NCBI GenBank assembly: GCA_001600695.1 | Contig: BCKQ01000024.1 | Location: 55,793 to 119,792, forward strand | Reading direction: 5' to 3' | From: Ascoidea asiatica | Lineage: Eukaryota; Ascomycota; Saccharomycetes; Ascoideales; Ascoideaceae | Length of the DNA: 64,000 bases | Shown here: positions 1-10,600 of the stretch, piece after piece | How the letters are laid out: every line of letters begins with the position of its first letter | Numbering within the stretch: the first letter of the stretch is position 1 | Notes under the pieces: generated by a model | What the model saw: the letters and a program-made list of their open reading frames with translations, nothing else | Database searches by the model: none | Told to the model about the DNA's origin: nothing | Program-made: the position numbers and the translations under genes

Positions 1-1057
1 AATTTCATTTTTATTTTCTTTTATTATACCTTACCTGATTCTGATTTAGTTAATTTTATTCTTTAATTCTTTTATAATCAAGTCATTGAATTCTCTAAAT
101 ATATATAATGATATATAAATAAAATGAATATACTTTTTTATTCAACAATTATTCATCAATATTAATTCATTTTATTTCTTTATCCTCAGTTTTTAAGCCT
201 GGCAGAAGTTGACTATTACTCTGGTAAATACATACTTAACATATTCTCAGTATGTAATTCAGTCCTTGAAACTTTACTATGGTAAGGGTGTTCCCCGTAG
301 GAGAGGGGTCAAGATATGAGATAAAGGTCCCCCTTCTCATACGGACGGTAACTAAAATAGTTTCCAGTTTAGAAGATTTATTTACCACAGCACAAGTTAC
401 TTTTGTAAGAAAGTAAGAAAGAAAATAAAGGATAACTGTGAAATGAAATTTTATTGGTTTCTGTCAATGATCAAAAATCATCAATTGGTACTTGTATTTT
501 TTTGAAATCTAAATAAAAACTAGAATTGATTGAGATAAAAGACTATGAGAATCCTCTGATGTGGATTAATGGAAAAAAAAAACTAATTGAAGAAAAAACA
601 AATGAAAAAGATATCAATCATATTTTGGAATAAATTAGAGCAAAAAACAAAAAAATGAAATTAAAAAGTGAAACAAAATTAATCATAGAAAAAGAAGATT
701 TTAGATAGAAATTAATATGAAGGTTTAGATTTTGAAAAAATCAAAGAAAAATAAAAAAAAATAAAAAAATAAAAACTATGATATAAATATAAAAAAAATA
801 ATCAACCATGCCAATTATTTCATTTTAGGATTAGTAAAAGTAAATATTAAGAATTCGAAACCAAAATATATGATTTTTTTTTCAGTTTAACTAAATACTT
901 CTCATCACTGTTTATTCATCGTCTGTTCAATTAGCTTAAAGGATTTAGAAAAAAAGAATAAAGTTGATAAAAAAATAAAAAACAAAATTTTACTTTCAAT
1001 CTTTTTCTTATTTTGTTATTTTTTTATTATTTTGAAACTTATTTTAAAAATTTCAGA
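1..1057. other. Gap downstream of RTS1 with a compact fold-prone segment
   Basis: No credible coding region is visible. Most of the stretch is A/T runs, as expected of a 3' flank (RTS1 ends at 1058 on the minus strand). Positions about 190-400 are different: clearly richer in G+C and able to form local hairpins. One is a 7-bp stem, TACATAC at 229-235 with GTATGTA at 250-256. Another is TATGAGA at 315-321 with TCTCATA at 335-341. A third is CCCC at 293-296 with GGGG at 305-308. It could be a small structured RNA or a regulatory patch. No known RNA family motif was recognised. Confidence 0.4.
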
Positions 1058-3493
1058 TCATCCACTTAATTGTATTGATTTTCCTTGATTTTGAGAAGAA
1101 TTATAATAAATAGCATTTTTCATTTGATCATTATTAGCATCATCCATTGTTGCTCGTAAAAATGATTCATTATCTCTATTTCCAACATTATTACAATTTT
1201 TTATTTTATTTACATATTTATCAACTTTTAACCAACCTTCTTTTCTAAGCATTTCTGTTTCTTTAATTTTTTCTAAATTTTGAAAATGAAGTAAACTACA
1301 TTCATTATATAAAATTGGATTTGATTCCAGAAATGTTTTCAACGAATTATAAGCTAATGAACATATTGTACTATTCCAATTATTACCACCATTATTCATT
1401 TCGCCATTATATTGATTATTTGTAAAATCATTTCCATTAAACATATCATCTAAGTTACTTCCATTACTTATCATCATTCCACCATTAGAATTATTATTAT
1501 TATTATTGTTATTATTATTATTATTTTGATCTTGATTTGATAATTCATATAAAGCAGGGAAAATAATTGGAAGTATTATTTCTGCATTTTCAGTAACTAA
1601 ATTTAAAAAATATTCATTATTCCAATAACAAAGAACTTTTTCAGCAATTTGAAAATGAGGAGAAGAAATACATCTAGATAATTGAATAAATAATGGTACT
1701 TGAATTTTCATAAATTCAGAAGGTTCAATAACTTCAAAAATATCTTCAATTTCATTTAAAAACATAATTTCTTTTGGAGAATTAATTTTTGGCCAATACC
1801 TTAATAAACCTATTACAACATCTTCAGTTAATGAAGGATCTTTTTCTAAAAATTGAACAACACAATAAGCTAATTGTGGATGATATAAAGATAAACATTT
1901 AACTTTATGTAAAGGTAATAAAACTCTACATAAAAAAATTTTATGTTCTTCTTTTAAAGGTAAAGCAAAACCATTAATAATTGAACCTAAAATTTCTAAT
2001 AATTCAGATATACCATTGAATCTACCAGTATCATAAGCAAAAATTAAAAATACATTACCAATTGATCTTCTTATAAAAGCTCTAAGATTTAAAAATTTTC
2101 CATAAATTCTATGTAAAGTTGTTTTTAAACAATCTCTTTCTCTTGGATCTTCAGAATCAAATAATTCTAATAATTTTAAAATAAATTGATGATCAATATA
2201 TTGTCTACAATGTTTTGCATATTGATGATCAAAATCAGGACTTTGTAAAAATCTAAAAAATAATTCATAAACTAATTGCATATGAGGCCAAGCAATTTCA
2301 AAAACAGGTTCATCTTCATCAGGATCATAAATATCACCAATTGGATTAACAGGAGGTGGAATTGGTCTAAATAAATTAGTTTTAAACATTATTACAATAT
2401 TTTTACATAATTCATCAGTAAAAGTAAATCTATTATAAGAAATAAATTCAATTAATTGTTGTAAAGTTAATCTTTTTAATTCTTTACCTCTAATATCATC
2501 AGAAGGATCATTAAAATTAAATAATATATTACATTGTTTAATTTTTTTAATAAATAAAGGAATTTGTTCTTTTGAATGAACTTCATCAAAAGAAGGTAAA
2601 GGATCAAAAGTTTGTCTTTTTGAAGTTGGTTCAAATCTTGAAGAAGAATGTCTTTGAGGAGTTTTAATTAAATCTATATCAGTATCTAATAATCTTCTAT
2701 CTCTTTCAAAAGAATGAGAACCACGAGGAATAAAAGAATTTACTTGAGAATCAGTTGATAATAAAGGAGAAGAGTTTAAATTATTTGAATTATTTGAATT
2801 TGTTGGAGTAGTTGGACTTGTGAGTAAGCTATTATTATTATTGTTATTATTATTATTGATATTATTTAAATCCATATTTGATATATCATTATGATTATTA
2901 ATATTCATATCATCAGTTATTATTAATTGAGGAGTAGATAAAGGTTGAGTTGGATTTGAGATTATAGTAGAAGAATTTGAATTTGGATAAGTCATAATTG
3001 TATCAGAAGGGGAAGTTATTGTTGAAGGAGTTGGAGGAGTTTGAGGAGTTTGAGGTTGAGTGATTTTATTTGATTGATTATTTGATTTGGATGAAGAAAG
3101 GGATTTTGATTGTTGTTGTTGAACTTTATTGGTATCATTATTGGTATTGATATTAGATAATTGTTTAATTTGTTTAGTTGATTTATTTGAATTATTTGAA
3201 ATATTTGAATTATTTGAGTTAGTTGAATTAGTTGAAGAAGAAATTGAAGAATTATCTTTATCCTTATCCTTATCTTTATTATCTTTATCTTTCTCTTTAT
3301 CCTTAATTGATTGATCTATTGAATCATGAGAGAAATTTTTAATGTTTTCTTTATTATTATCTTTTATATTTTCTTTATTTTCTTTATTTTCTTTTTCTTT
3401 ATCCTTATCTTTTTTTTTTGAAAAAGTTTTTGAATCTAAAGATTTAGTTCTTTGTAAGACTCTTTGTTTGAAACCTTTCATCATTTTATCCAT
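1058..3493 (-). CDS. RTS1: PP2A regulatory subunit B' (B56 family), Rts1-like
   Basis: This is the B56-type regulatory subunit of protein phosphatase 2A, which directs the phosphatase to substrates in mitosis, septin organisation and stress signalling. The protein has 811 residues against about 757 in S. cerevisiae. Residues 1-290 are disordered: a Lys/Glu/Asp-rich start, then Asn, Ser and Thr-Pro tracts. From about residue 299 (LPSFDEV) to about 785 it is a continuous helical-repeat B56 domain, with typical blocks such as [16 protein letters not shown] and [20 protein letters not shown] poly-Asn and Gly/Asn insertion at about residues 653-705 interrupts the last third of the domain, presumably as a surface loop. 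The start is an ATG at 3493 followed by a Lys-rich stretch, as in Rts1. The family call is secure. The insertion is unusual but in frame. Confidence 0.93.
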   Translation of the reverse strand: MDKMMKGFKQRVLQRTKSLDSKTFSKKKDKDKEKENKENKENIKDNNKENIKNFSHDSIDQSIKDKEKDKDNKDKDKDKDNSSISSSTNSTNSNNSNISNNSNKSTKQIKQLSNINTNNDTNKVQQQQSKSLSSSKSNNQSNKITQPQTPQTPPTPSTITSPSDTIMTYPNSNSSTIISNPTQPLSTPQLIITDDMNINNHNDISNMDLNNINNNNNNNNNSLLTSPTTPTNSNNSNNLNSSPLLSTDSQVNSFIPRGSHSFERDRRLLDTDIDLIKTPQRHSSSRFEPTSKRQTFDPLPSFDEVHSKEQIPLFIKKIKQCNILFNFNDPSDDIRGKELKRLTLQQLIEFISYNRFTFTDELCKNIVIMFKTNLFRPIPPPVNPIGDIYDPDEDEPVFEIAWPHMQLVYELFFRFLQSPDFDHQYAKHCRQYIDHQFILKLLELFDSEDPRERDCLKTTLHRIYGKFLNLRAFIRRSIGNVFLIFAYDTGRFNGISELLEILGSIINGFALPLKEEHKIFLCRVLLPLHKVKCLSLYHPQLAYCVVQFLEKDPSLTEDVVIGLLRYWPKINSPKEIMFLNEIEDIFEVIEPSEFMKIQVPLFIQLSRCISSPHFQIAEKVLCYWNNEYFLNLVTENAEIILPIIFPALYELSNQDQNNNNNNNNNNNNSNGGMMISNGSNLDDMFNGNDFTNNQYNGEMNNGGNNWNSTICSLAYNSLKTFLESNPILYNECSLLHFQNLEKIKETEMLRKEGWLKVDKYVNKIKNCNNVGNRDNESFLRATMDDANNDQMKNAIYYNSSQNQGKSIQLSG

Positions 3494-5686
3494 TTTTGAA
3501 TAAAAGAAAAGTAATTAATTAATTGATTAATTAATTAATTAAGTAGCTGATTGATTTATTAATTGATTTAATGATTGATTGATTGTATGATGTTATGAAT
3601 AGAATGATTGAATAAAATAATGATAAAATGAAAAAGTCAAAAGATATGAAAAATAAATGAAGAATATATAAATTGAAGGATAATTGATAATGAGTAAAGT
3701 AAAATAAATAAATATCTAAGTAATGAGTTAATGAGTTAATGAGTTAATGAATTAATGAATATAAATAAATATAATTGAATGTAGATAAATATAATTGAAT
3801 ATTATAAATAAATGAAAAAGAATATAAAAAGAGATAAAGAAGTAAATGAGTAGTAGTACCTTAGTATTTGAGATGAATAATAAATAAATACAGCACAACC
3901 AGAAGTATCGATAGCATAAGCAGTATAGTTCCGGTACTTGCACTTGTCCTGGTAGCACCACCAGGCAGACTACGTGCTCACGACACCTGGCGAACTTCTT
4001 CAGGTCAGCATTCTCCCCACAATGGGACACAGATTGGACAAGCAAAGTAAGCCCTGGCCTAATATGGGGTCTGGCTGCTGGGGTTTGAATGTCCCGGGGT
4101 TTGGCCTCTGTGGCGAAAGACTAGACCAGGGGTCTACTAAAGCCACATTCCATAAAACAAGAACATATTCCGAGAGCAATGCCGTGACTTTTGAGTTCCG
4201 AGGAAATGGATTCAGTTCCGGTCTGCCATCAGTCTGCAATCAGTCTAACTTATTATTGCTATTATGCTATTCCTAGGTAAAAGAATTGCTTTGGAGTGTG
4301 AAAATTGGGTTTTAATTGGCGACAAACTATCCATAATTTATATAAAACAAATAAATTCATTTCCGATGATGGTTAAATGCATTGATGATAAAATAAGTGT
4401 AACTGATTTGGATAATCTTAATATTATACCATTAAAAGATTATTATCTCATTTATGTCCAAAACTTATTCATCAGTGTTTTTTTCTTAAATGCTTGTTTC
4501 TATGAAATTTTTCTATTAATTAAAGCTAAATTATATTATTTTTCAATTTACGAATCTATTTTCATTTTATATGGTATTTCATCAAAATATATTAAAAAAT
4601 ATGACCTTTTAAAACTAAAAAATAATTTAACTTTAATTGATTTAAAAGATCAAAATACTAATGATTCTCCTATAACTGACTCTACAAAAATAACTCTTCT
4701 TCTGATATCAGGTCAATTTGAAAATTTATTAATAATAATAACTCGCTTGTTAATAATTGATAATAAATATTCTTTTTAAGTACACTGCAAATAAAAGTGC
4801 TTATGTTAAAATATATTTTACTGCAATAAAAGAGTAAAAACAAAGGCATTAAGCATTACTTATTTGTTAATATGGAATTATTGATTTCCATTTGTCAAAT
4901 TGACATTTTAATATAAGCAATATTGAATCTTAGTTTATAGTTCATCTTTTGTCAGCTTTTGAATCTGATTCTCCTATTCAAGCTTCATCAAGAACTAAAA
5001 AAGAAACACTTGAAAATCCTATTTTTTATCAATTAAGTTATGATTGTAATTATAAATATGATTTTCTTAAGTATCTTAACTTCAGATTTCAATTACTTTT
5101 ATATTTTTATGAAAGTTGTCATTTTAAATTTTTTTTTTCAATAAACTTTCTTTTTCTTTTCTTTACTTTGTCGTCTTTGCTATCAGTAAAAAATCATCAC
5201 CAATTTCTTCTTCTTTCTCTTTTCATATTGATTGTTATAATCATTAAGTTTTTTAGATTCCTTTTAATCCTCTAATTCACCTGAGTCTTTTGAATCTCTG
5301 GATTATATTAGATTTCTTCAAACTTTTAATTTATTTATGATTCCCATAAACATATCTGATCCTTGTTTGGCATGAGCACGTCACGTTCTCGCGACTTGCA
5401 GTCAGGGCTCTGCCAGCCTGGGCTCTCTAGTACCCAACAGCCCTGAGAATCCCAGAATAGGAGTTATCTATCAACAACCGAAACATATTATCATCTTTGA
5501 ATATTGAATGAATGTAAACAATGGATAAATAATTGTGTCTATGTCTATGTTTTTGATCAATTTGATCTGAAATAGAATACATTCATTAAATTATTATATC
5601 ATTATTATATCATTATTTTTACATTTAATTTCAAAGATATTATAAGTTAATATAAAATAAGAAAAGTTAAACTTTTATTTTAATTC
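3494..5686. promoter_or_regulatory. Divergent RTS1/VPS4 gap with two GC-rich islands
   Basis: This gap of about 2.2 kb separates the starts of RTS1 and VPS4. Next to RTS1 are short tandem words (GAGTTAAT repeats near 3725-3750). Two islands of mixed, GC-rich DNA, about 3880-4250 and 5365-5470, stand out from the AT background. The first holds perfect dyads CCTGGT/ACCAGG (3948-3965) and TAGACC/GGTCTA (4122-4136). The second holds TCAGGGCT (5402-5409) with AGCCCTGA (5439-5446), a nested AGCC-TG-GGCT, and GTCACGT at 5381. An unassigned ORF lies between them (listed separately). Short ORFs crossing the islands have no coding character and were ignored. Confidence 0.45.
4264..4779 (+). CDS. Unassigned 171-residue ORF, possibly a gene remnant
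   Basis: This ORF starts with ATG at 4264 and uses the TTA/GAT/AAT-rich codons typical of the neighbouring genes. Its middle is rich in hydrophobic and aromatic residues (about residues 60-100), and the end is hydrophilic then hydrophobic. I do not recognise any family. It lies just downstream of a GC-rich island, between the divergent RTS1 and VPS4 promoters. Downstream, about 4953-5135 also has coding-like composition but no ATG. The pair may be the decayed remains of one gene, or chance ORFs in AT-rich DNA. An in-frame CTG occurs near its C-terminus. Confidence 0.25.
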   Translation: MLFLGKRIALECENWVLIGDKLSIIYIKQINSFPMMVKCIDDKISVTDLDNLNIIPLKDYYLIYVQNLFISVFFLNACFYEIFLLIKAKLYYFSIYESIFILYGISSKYIKKYDLLKLKNNLTLIDLKDQNTNDSPITDSTKITLLLISGQFENLLIIITRLLIIDNKYSF

Positions 5687-7135
5687 ATGTCTACAAACTC
5701 AGATTTCCTAAATAAAGGTATTGCCTTTATAGAAAAAGCAATAGAATTAGATCAAGCTTTAAATTATAATGAAGCTTATACTTCTTATTATTCAGGCTTA
5801 GATTATTTAATGTTAGCAATGAAATATGAAAAAAGTCAACAAAGTAAAAAAATTATTAAACAAAAAGTTACTGAATATTTAACAAGAGTTGAAAAATTAA
5901 AAGCTTATTTAGATAAAGAAAATATTCAATCAAATAATGATTCAGTTAATGGTTCTTCAACTAAAAAAAAAACAAATAAAAATTCTCCAAATGGTTCAAA
6001 TTCAAATTCAAATTCAAATAATAATAATAATAATAATAAAGATAATGACGATGATGATGATGATGAAAATAAAAAATTAAAAAAAAGTTTACAAAGTTCA
6101 ATATTATCTGAAAAGCCAAATGTTAAATGGGATGATGTTGCAGGTCTTGAACCTGCAAAAGAAGCTTTAAAAGAAGCTGTAATATTACCTGTAAAATTTC
6201 CACATTTATTTACTGGTAAAAGAAAACCAACTTCTGGTATTTTACTTTATGGTCCTCCAGGTACTGGTAAATCTTTTTTAGCAAAAGCTGTTGCAACTGA
6301 AGCAAATTCAACTTTTTTTTCTGTTTCTTCATCTGATTTAGTTTCAAAATGGATGGGTGAATCTGAAAAATTAGTTAGAAATTTATTTAAAATGGCAAGA
6401 GAAAATTCTCCTTCAATAATTTTTATTGATGAAGTTGATGCTCTTTGTGGTCCAAGAGGTGAAGGTGAATCTGAAGCAAGTAGAAGAATAAAAACTGAAT
6501 TATTAGTTCAAATGAATGGTGTGGGTAATGATTCAACTGGTGTACTTGTATTAGGCGCAACTAATATACCTTGGCAATTAGATGCTGCAATTAGAAGAAG
6601 ATTCGAAAGAAGAATTTATATAGCTTTACCTGAATTACAAGCAAGAGTTAAAATGTTTCAATTAAATATTGGTAATACTCCTTGTGAATTAAATAAAAAT
6701 GATTATAAATTATTAGGTAAATTAACTGATGGTTATTCAGGTTCTGATATTGCTGTTGCTGTAAGAGATGCTTTAATGGAACCAATTAGAAAAATTCAAA
6801 CTGCAACTCATTTCAAAAAAGTTATATGTCAGGTCAATAATAGTGATGAGGATGATGATGATGGTAATAATAATAACGATAGTGATAATAATAGTAATAA
6901 TAAAAGCAATAAAAGTAATACTACTACTAAAGAAAAATTTACTCCATGTTCTCCTGGTGATAAAAATGCAATAGAAAAAAGTTGGATGGATATTGAAAGT
7001 GATGAATTATTAGAACCTTCTTTAACAATTAAAGATTTTTTAAAGGCAATAAAGAAAACAAGACCAACTGTTAATAAAGATGATTTAATAAAACAAGAAA
7101 ATTTCACAAAAGATTTTGGTCAAGAAGGTAATTAA
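5687..7135 (+). CDS. VPS4: Vps4, AAA ATPase that disassembles ESCRT-III
   Basis: Vps4 is the AAA ATPase that remodels ESCRT-III on endosomes in multivesicular-body sorting. The protein has 482 residues (family about 437). Residues 1-75 form the MIT domain, which binds ESCRT-III tails. Residues 95-130 are a Ser/Asn then Asp/Lys linker. The AAA core begins at the [10 protein letters not shown] block. Walker A is GPPGTGKS at 189-196, and Walker B ends in D248-E249. The diagnostic C-terminus is present: FTPCSPGD, the [19 protein letters not shown] segment and the terminal DFGQEGN. A low-complexity Asp/Asn/Ser/Lys insertion sits in the beta-domain region just before FTPCSPGD. The ATG at 5687 directly precedes the MIT domain. 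All catalytic motifs are intact. Confidence 0.97.
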   Translation: MSTNSDFLNKGIAFIEKAIELDQALNYNEAYTSYYSGLDYLMLAMKYEKSQQSKKIIKQKVTEYLTRVEKLKAYLDKENIQSNNDSVNGSSTKKKTNKNSPNGSNSNSNSNNNNNNNKDNDDDDDDENKKLKKSLQSSILSEKPNVKWDDVAGLEPAKEALKEAVILPVKFPHLFTGKRKPTSGILLYGPPGTGKSFLAKAVATEANSTFFSVSSSDLVSKWMGESEKLVRNLFKMARENSPSIIFIDEVDALCGPRGEGESEASRRIKTELLVQMNGVGNDSTGVLVLGATNIPWQLDAAIRRRFERRIYIALPELQARVKMFQLNIGNTPCELNKNDYKLLGKLTDGYSGSDIAVAVRDALMEPIRKIQTATHFKKVICQVNNSDEDDDDGNNNNDSDNNSNNKSNKSNTTTKEKFTPCSPGDKNAIEKSWMDIESDELLEPSLTIKDFLKAIKKTRPTVNKDDLIKQENFTKDFGQEGN

Positions 7136-7658
7136 CTCATTCTTTTCAATCTCATTTTAATTTTTCATTAACCTTCTTTTTTCTTTTATTTTAATCATGT
7201 CTCTATATTTATATATTTTTCTATTTTTATATTTTGTTTTTTATAAATTTTTGTATAATTCTCTATTTTTTAGAACATTTTTGATCTTGCATTTTACTAC
7301 GGTATGTTCTTATTAATTATTCTGAACTTAATTTTATAACAAAATAAATAAAACTTTTTTATTAAGAAAATATTAGCAAAGATTAAATTATTATATATTT
7401 ATAAGAATTTACAAAAAAGAACTCTATGAAAAATTGAAAATTATTAAATGACATAGCAATATTAAGAGAACTAGAATTTTAAAACAACACTTAACAAAAC
7501 AAAACAAAAATTTAAAATTGAAAAAAAAAAAGAAAAATAAAAATCATAAAATGAAAATACAAATTAAAGAATAAAAAAAAAATCGAATTATCCTTCTAAA
7601 TTATCACAAATAGATTAATTAAATTAAAAAAAAATATAATATATAACTTTAAACATTT
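7136..7658. other. Convergent 3' gap between VPS4 and the CAP-Gly gene
   Basis: About 520 bp separate two stop codons that face each other. The content is T-rich then A-rich DNA, consistent with back-to-back 3' untranslated regions and polyadenylation signals. I see no ORF, dyad or GC-rich patch in it. Confidence 0.6.
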
Positions 7659-10600
7659 TTAAAACAAATCATTTTCATAAGGACATTCAAAACTATCATG
7701 TCCTTCTCTATCACAAAACCCACACCATTTTTTTCTTCCAGCTGATGGATCGGTTGGTGTATTTGGAACATAAACTTCCAACTTCCCATTCACAACTTGA
7801 GGAGTAGATTCATGATCAGATTGAGCATCAGCTTTATTATCCGGAGTCTTAGAATCATTTTTTGCTAATGGTTTTCTCATATATGAATTAGGTGTTGTTA
7901 AATCATCACTATTGATATTATCTGCTGATCCATTTACTCCATTGGAAATTAACGACATACTTGCACGATTGGGACTTCTCATCATAAAACTCTCCGGTGA
8001 AAAGGATGATTGAGAATCAAATCTATCAGAATTTCTATTTTTAGGTGAAGTTAATAAAGGTGGGCTATTATGAAATCTAGGAGAACCTGAATTTCTTCTA
8101 GAAGAATTTCTGACTGGAGAAAAACTTCTAAAAGATTGCCTATGACTTTTACTATTTAAACGGCTTTTTAACATTTCAATTTCAAGAGACTTTTGCTGAT
8201 TTTCTTCAAAACGTAATTGCTCAATTAAATCAAGATCATTTTGAAGATCTTCAAACTCTTCAATGGTAGGTCTATTGGAAATATCATCCTTTAATTGATC
8301 TATTTCAGACCTTAGATTTTCAATTAATCTTTCCATATCATTAATCCTTTTCTTCTCATTATAAGCAGTTTCATCTACAGAATGTTTAGGAGTGACTATT
8401 GGTGGAGCCAAAAGTTCAACTTTAGGATGAATATCATCTACAGGAGAATAAATATCTCTATGTTTGATAGGAGTTGGAGAAGGTGAATTGTTTCTGGTAA
8501 TTGAAATGCTCAATTCTTCTTCTTTTTCTTTTAATTTTGAATTCAAACCTACAATCTCCTCCTTTAGTAAATCGATTTCCAATTCTTTTTCCTCAACAGC
8601 TAATTTTGAGTCTTCAATATCATCTTTTAAAGAGTCTACTTCTTTTAAAGCAATTTTGCTTGCTTCATCTCTCGCAACTTCTATTTGTTTTTTTGAATCT
8701 TCTAAACGAGCAACTGATTCTCCTAATTGCTTCTTTAAAGAGTTGATTTCATTATCATTGGAACCAATTTTTTCTTGTAGTGCTTTATTCTGAATTTTTA
8801 ATTGATTTTTCTCCTCTTCTTGGGTTTTTAGAAGGTTTTTTTCTTGCTGATTATGAAGTTTTAATTGTTCCAATTCAGATTTTAATGAATCAATCTCTTT
8901 ATTTTTCTCGCAAAGTAGGTTTTCAACTTCGACATGCCGATAACGAAGATCATCGAATTCAGTCAACACTTCACGTTGTTTTGATGAAAGGAGATCTTTT
9001 TCAGCTTTTAAGCTTTCAATTCTATCATTCAAACCTTCAATAAATGAAATCTGCTGTTTCATTTCTTCGATTTCAGTATCCTTGTGACGTAAAGCAGCAT
9101 TTTCTGACAATAATTTAGTAATTTCTTTTTCTCTTGTCAATAAAGTATCTTCTAAAGTTTTGATTTTTTTAGAGTTTGCATTGATTTCAGGTAATACTGG
9201 AACAGGAGATTTTGGAGCAGATGATCTTGGAAATGACAGTGATGGAGAATTACCTTTAAATTGAGGATTTGAATTAGCTGGTAATCTTAAATCGGGAGTT
9301 GTAGGTGGTTTTTTTCCTTGAAGTAAACGTTTTTCATCCTGGAGTAAAATAATTTCTTTCTTAAGAGTTTCAATTTCACTATTTTTATTATTCAACATGA
9401 CATTTTCTGTTTTTAAAGTTTCAAGTTCTGTTTTCAAACGATCAATTGATTGAAGTTTTGATCTCAAATGAGTTAAATCTTCATTTTTTGTATTCAAAAT
9501 CACTTGATAATGTTCTATTTGTTTATTTAAAACATCTATTGATTTGGAGTTTGAAATTGATCTGTTATCATCATTGTCCTCAGAAGTGGACTCAATGTTG
9601 TTCTCTTTGGTGTTATTGTGTTCAGATTGTGATTTTTTTTCCTGGAATGCAGCTGGAGGTGCTGTTTTTGAGTTTGATATTGGACCCGAGACGGCAGTCC
9701 TACATGATGGTGATGAATGTGTGATTTTCCCTTGAATAATTTCTTGACTTTTTGGAGTATGGAGATTACTCGCGTCATCCTGTTTCTGTTTTTTAATTTC
9801 AAAATCTTTTAATAAATTTTTAAGATTTTGTATTTCTTTATTTTTTGAAGTTAACATGTCTTGATAGTGTCTATTCATATTAGCTAATTCTTCGTTTTTA
9901 GTTTGAAACTGTCTTTGATCTTTTATTTTTAATTCTTGAAGTTCTAATTCTTTTTTATCTATTGAATCATTTAAATCTTTTTTACTTTGCAAAACGGAAA
10001 TTTTTTCTGACAAATCTTGAATAATTTCATCTTTTTTGATAATTTGATGGGATAATTCAGTTGTTTTGTATTTAATTTCTTCAAGATCTTGTTTCAAATA
10101 ATCGATCATTTTATCTTTTTGAATATTATTTATATTATTATTCATATTATTCATATTATTATTTGAGTTTAAATTGAGATTATTATTAAGATTACTGTTA
10201 TTATTATTGTTATTCATATTATTATTTATCTCATTTGGATCATTATTTGTGTTAGTACTAACTATTGAACCAGCAATGGCCGTCTCAAGTAATGAAGAAG
10301 CCAATGATTCTGAATGATTAATATTTAAATTATGAATTTGATTAATCATTGAATCAAGAGAAGGAGTTGGAGTTAAAGAAGAAGTATCAGATACATTAAA
10401 TGTTTTTATTAAGTCTTCTTTATTTCTGACTATTGATTCTAAATCTGCTATAAGATTTTCTTTATGTTGCAATTCTTTTTTAAGAGACTCATATTTCTCA
10501 TTATTGATTATATCATTATTTTTAGTTGTAGTTGTATTATTATTAGTATTAGTATCAGAATGAACTAAATCTGACATACTAGTTGATTTTGATATTAAAT

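Noticed and set aside
3752-4276. Short ORFs on both strands between RTS1 and the 4264 ORF
   Set aside because: Mutually overlapping, no conserved motif, and located in a dyad-rich regulatory island.
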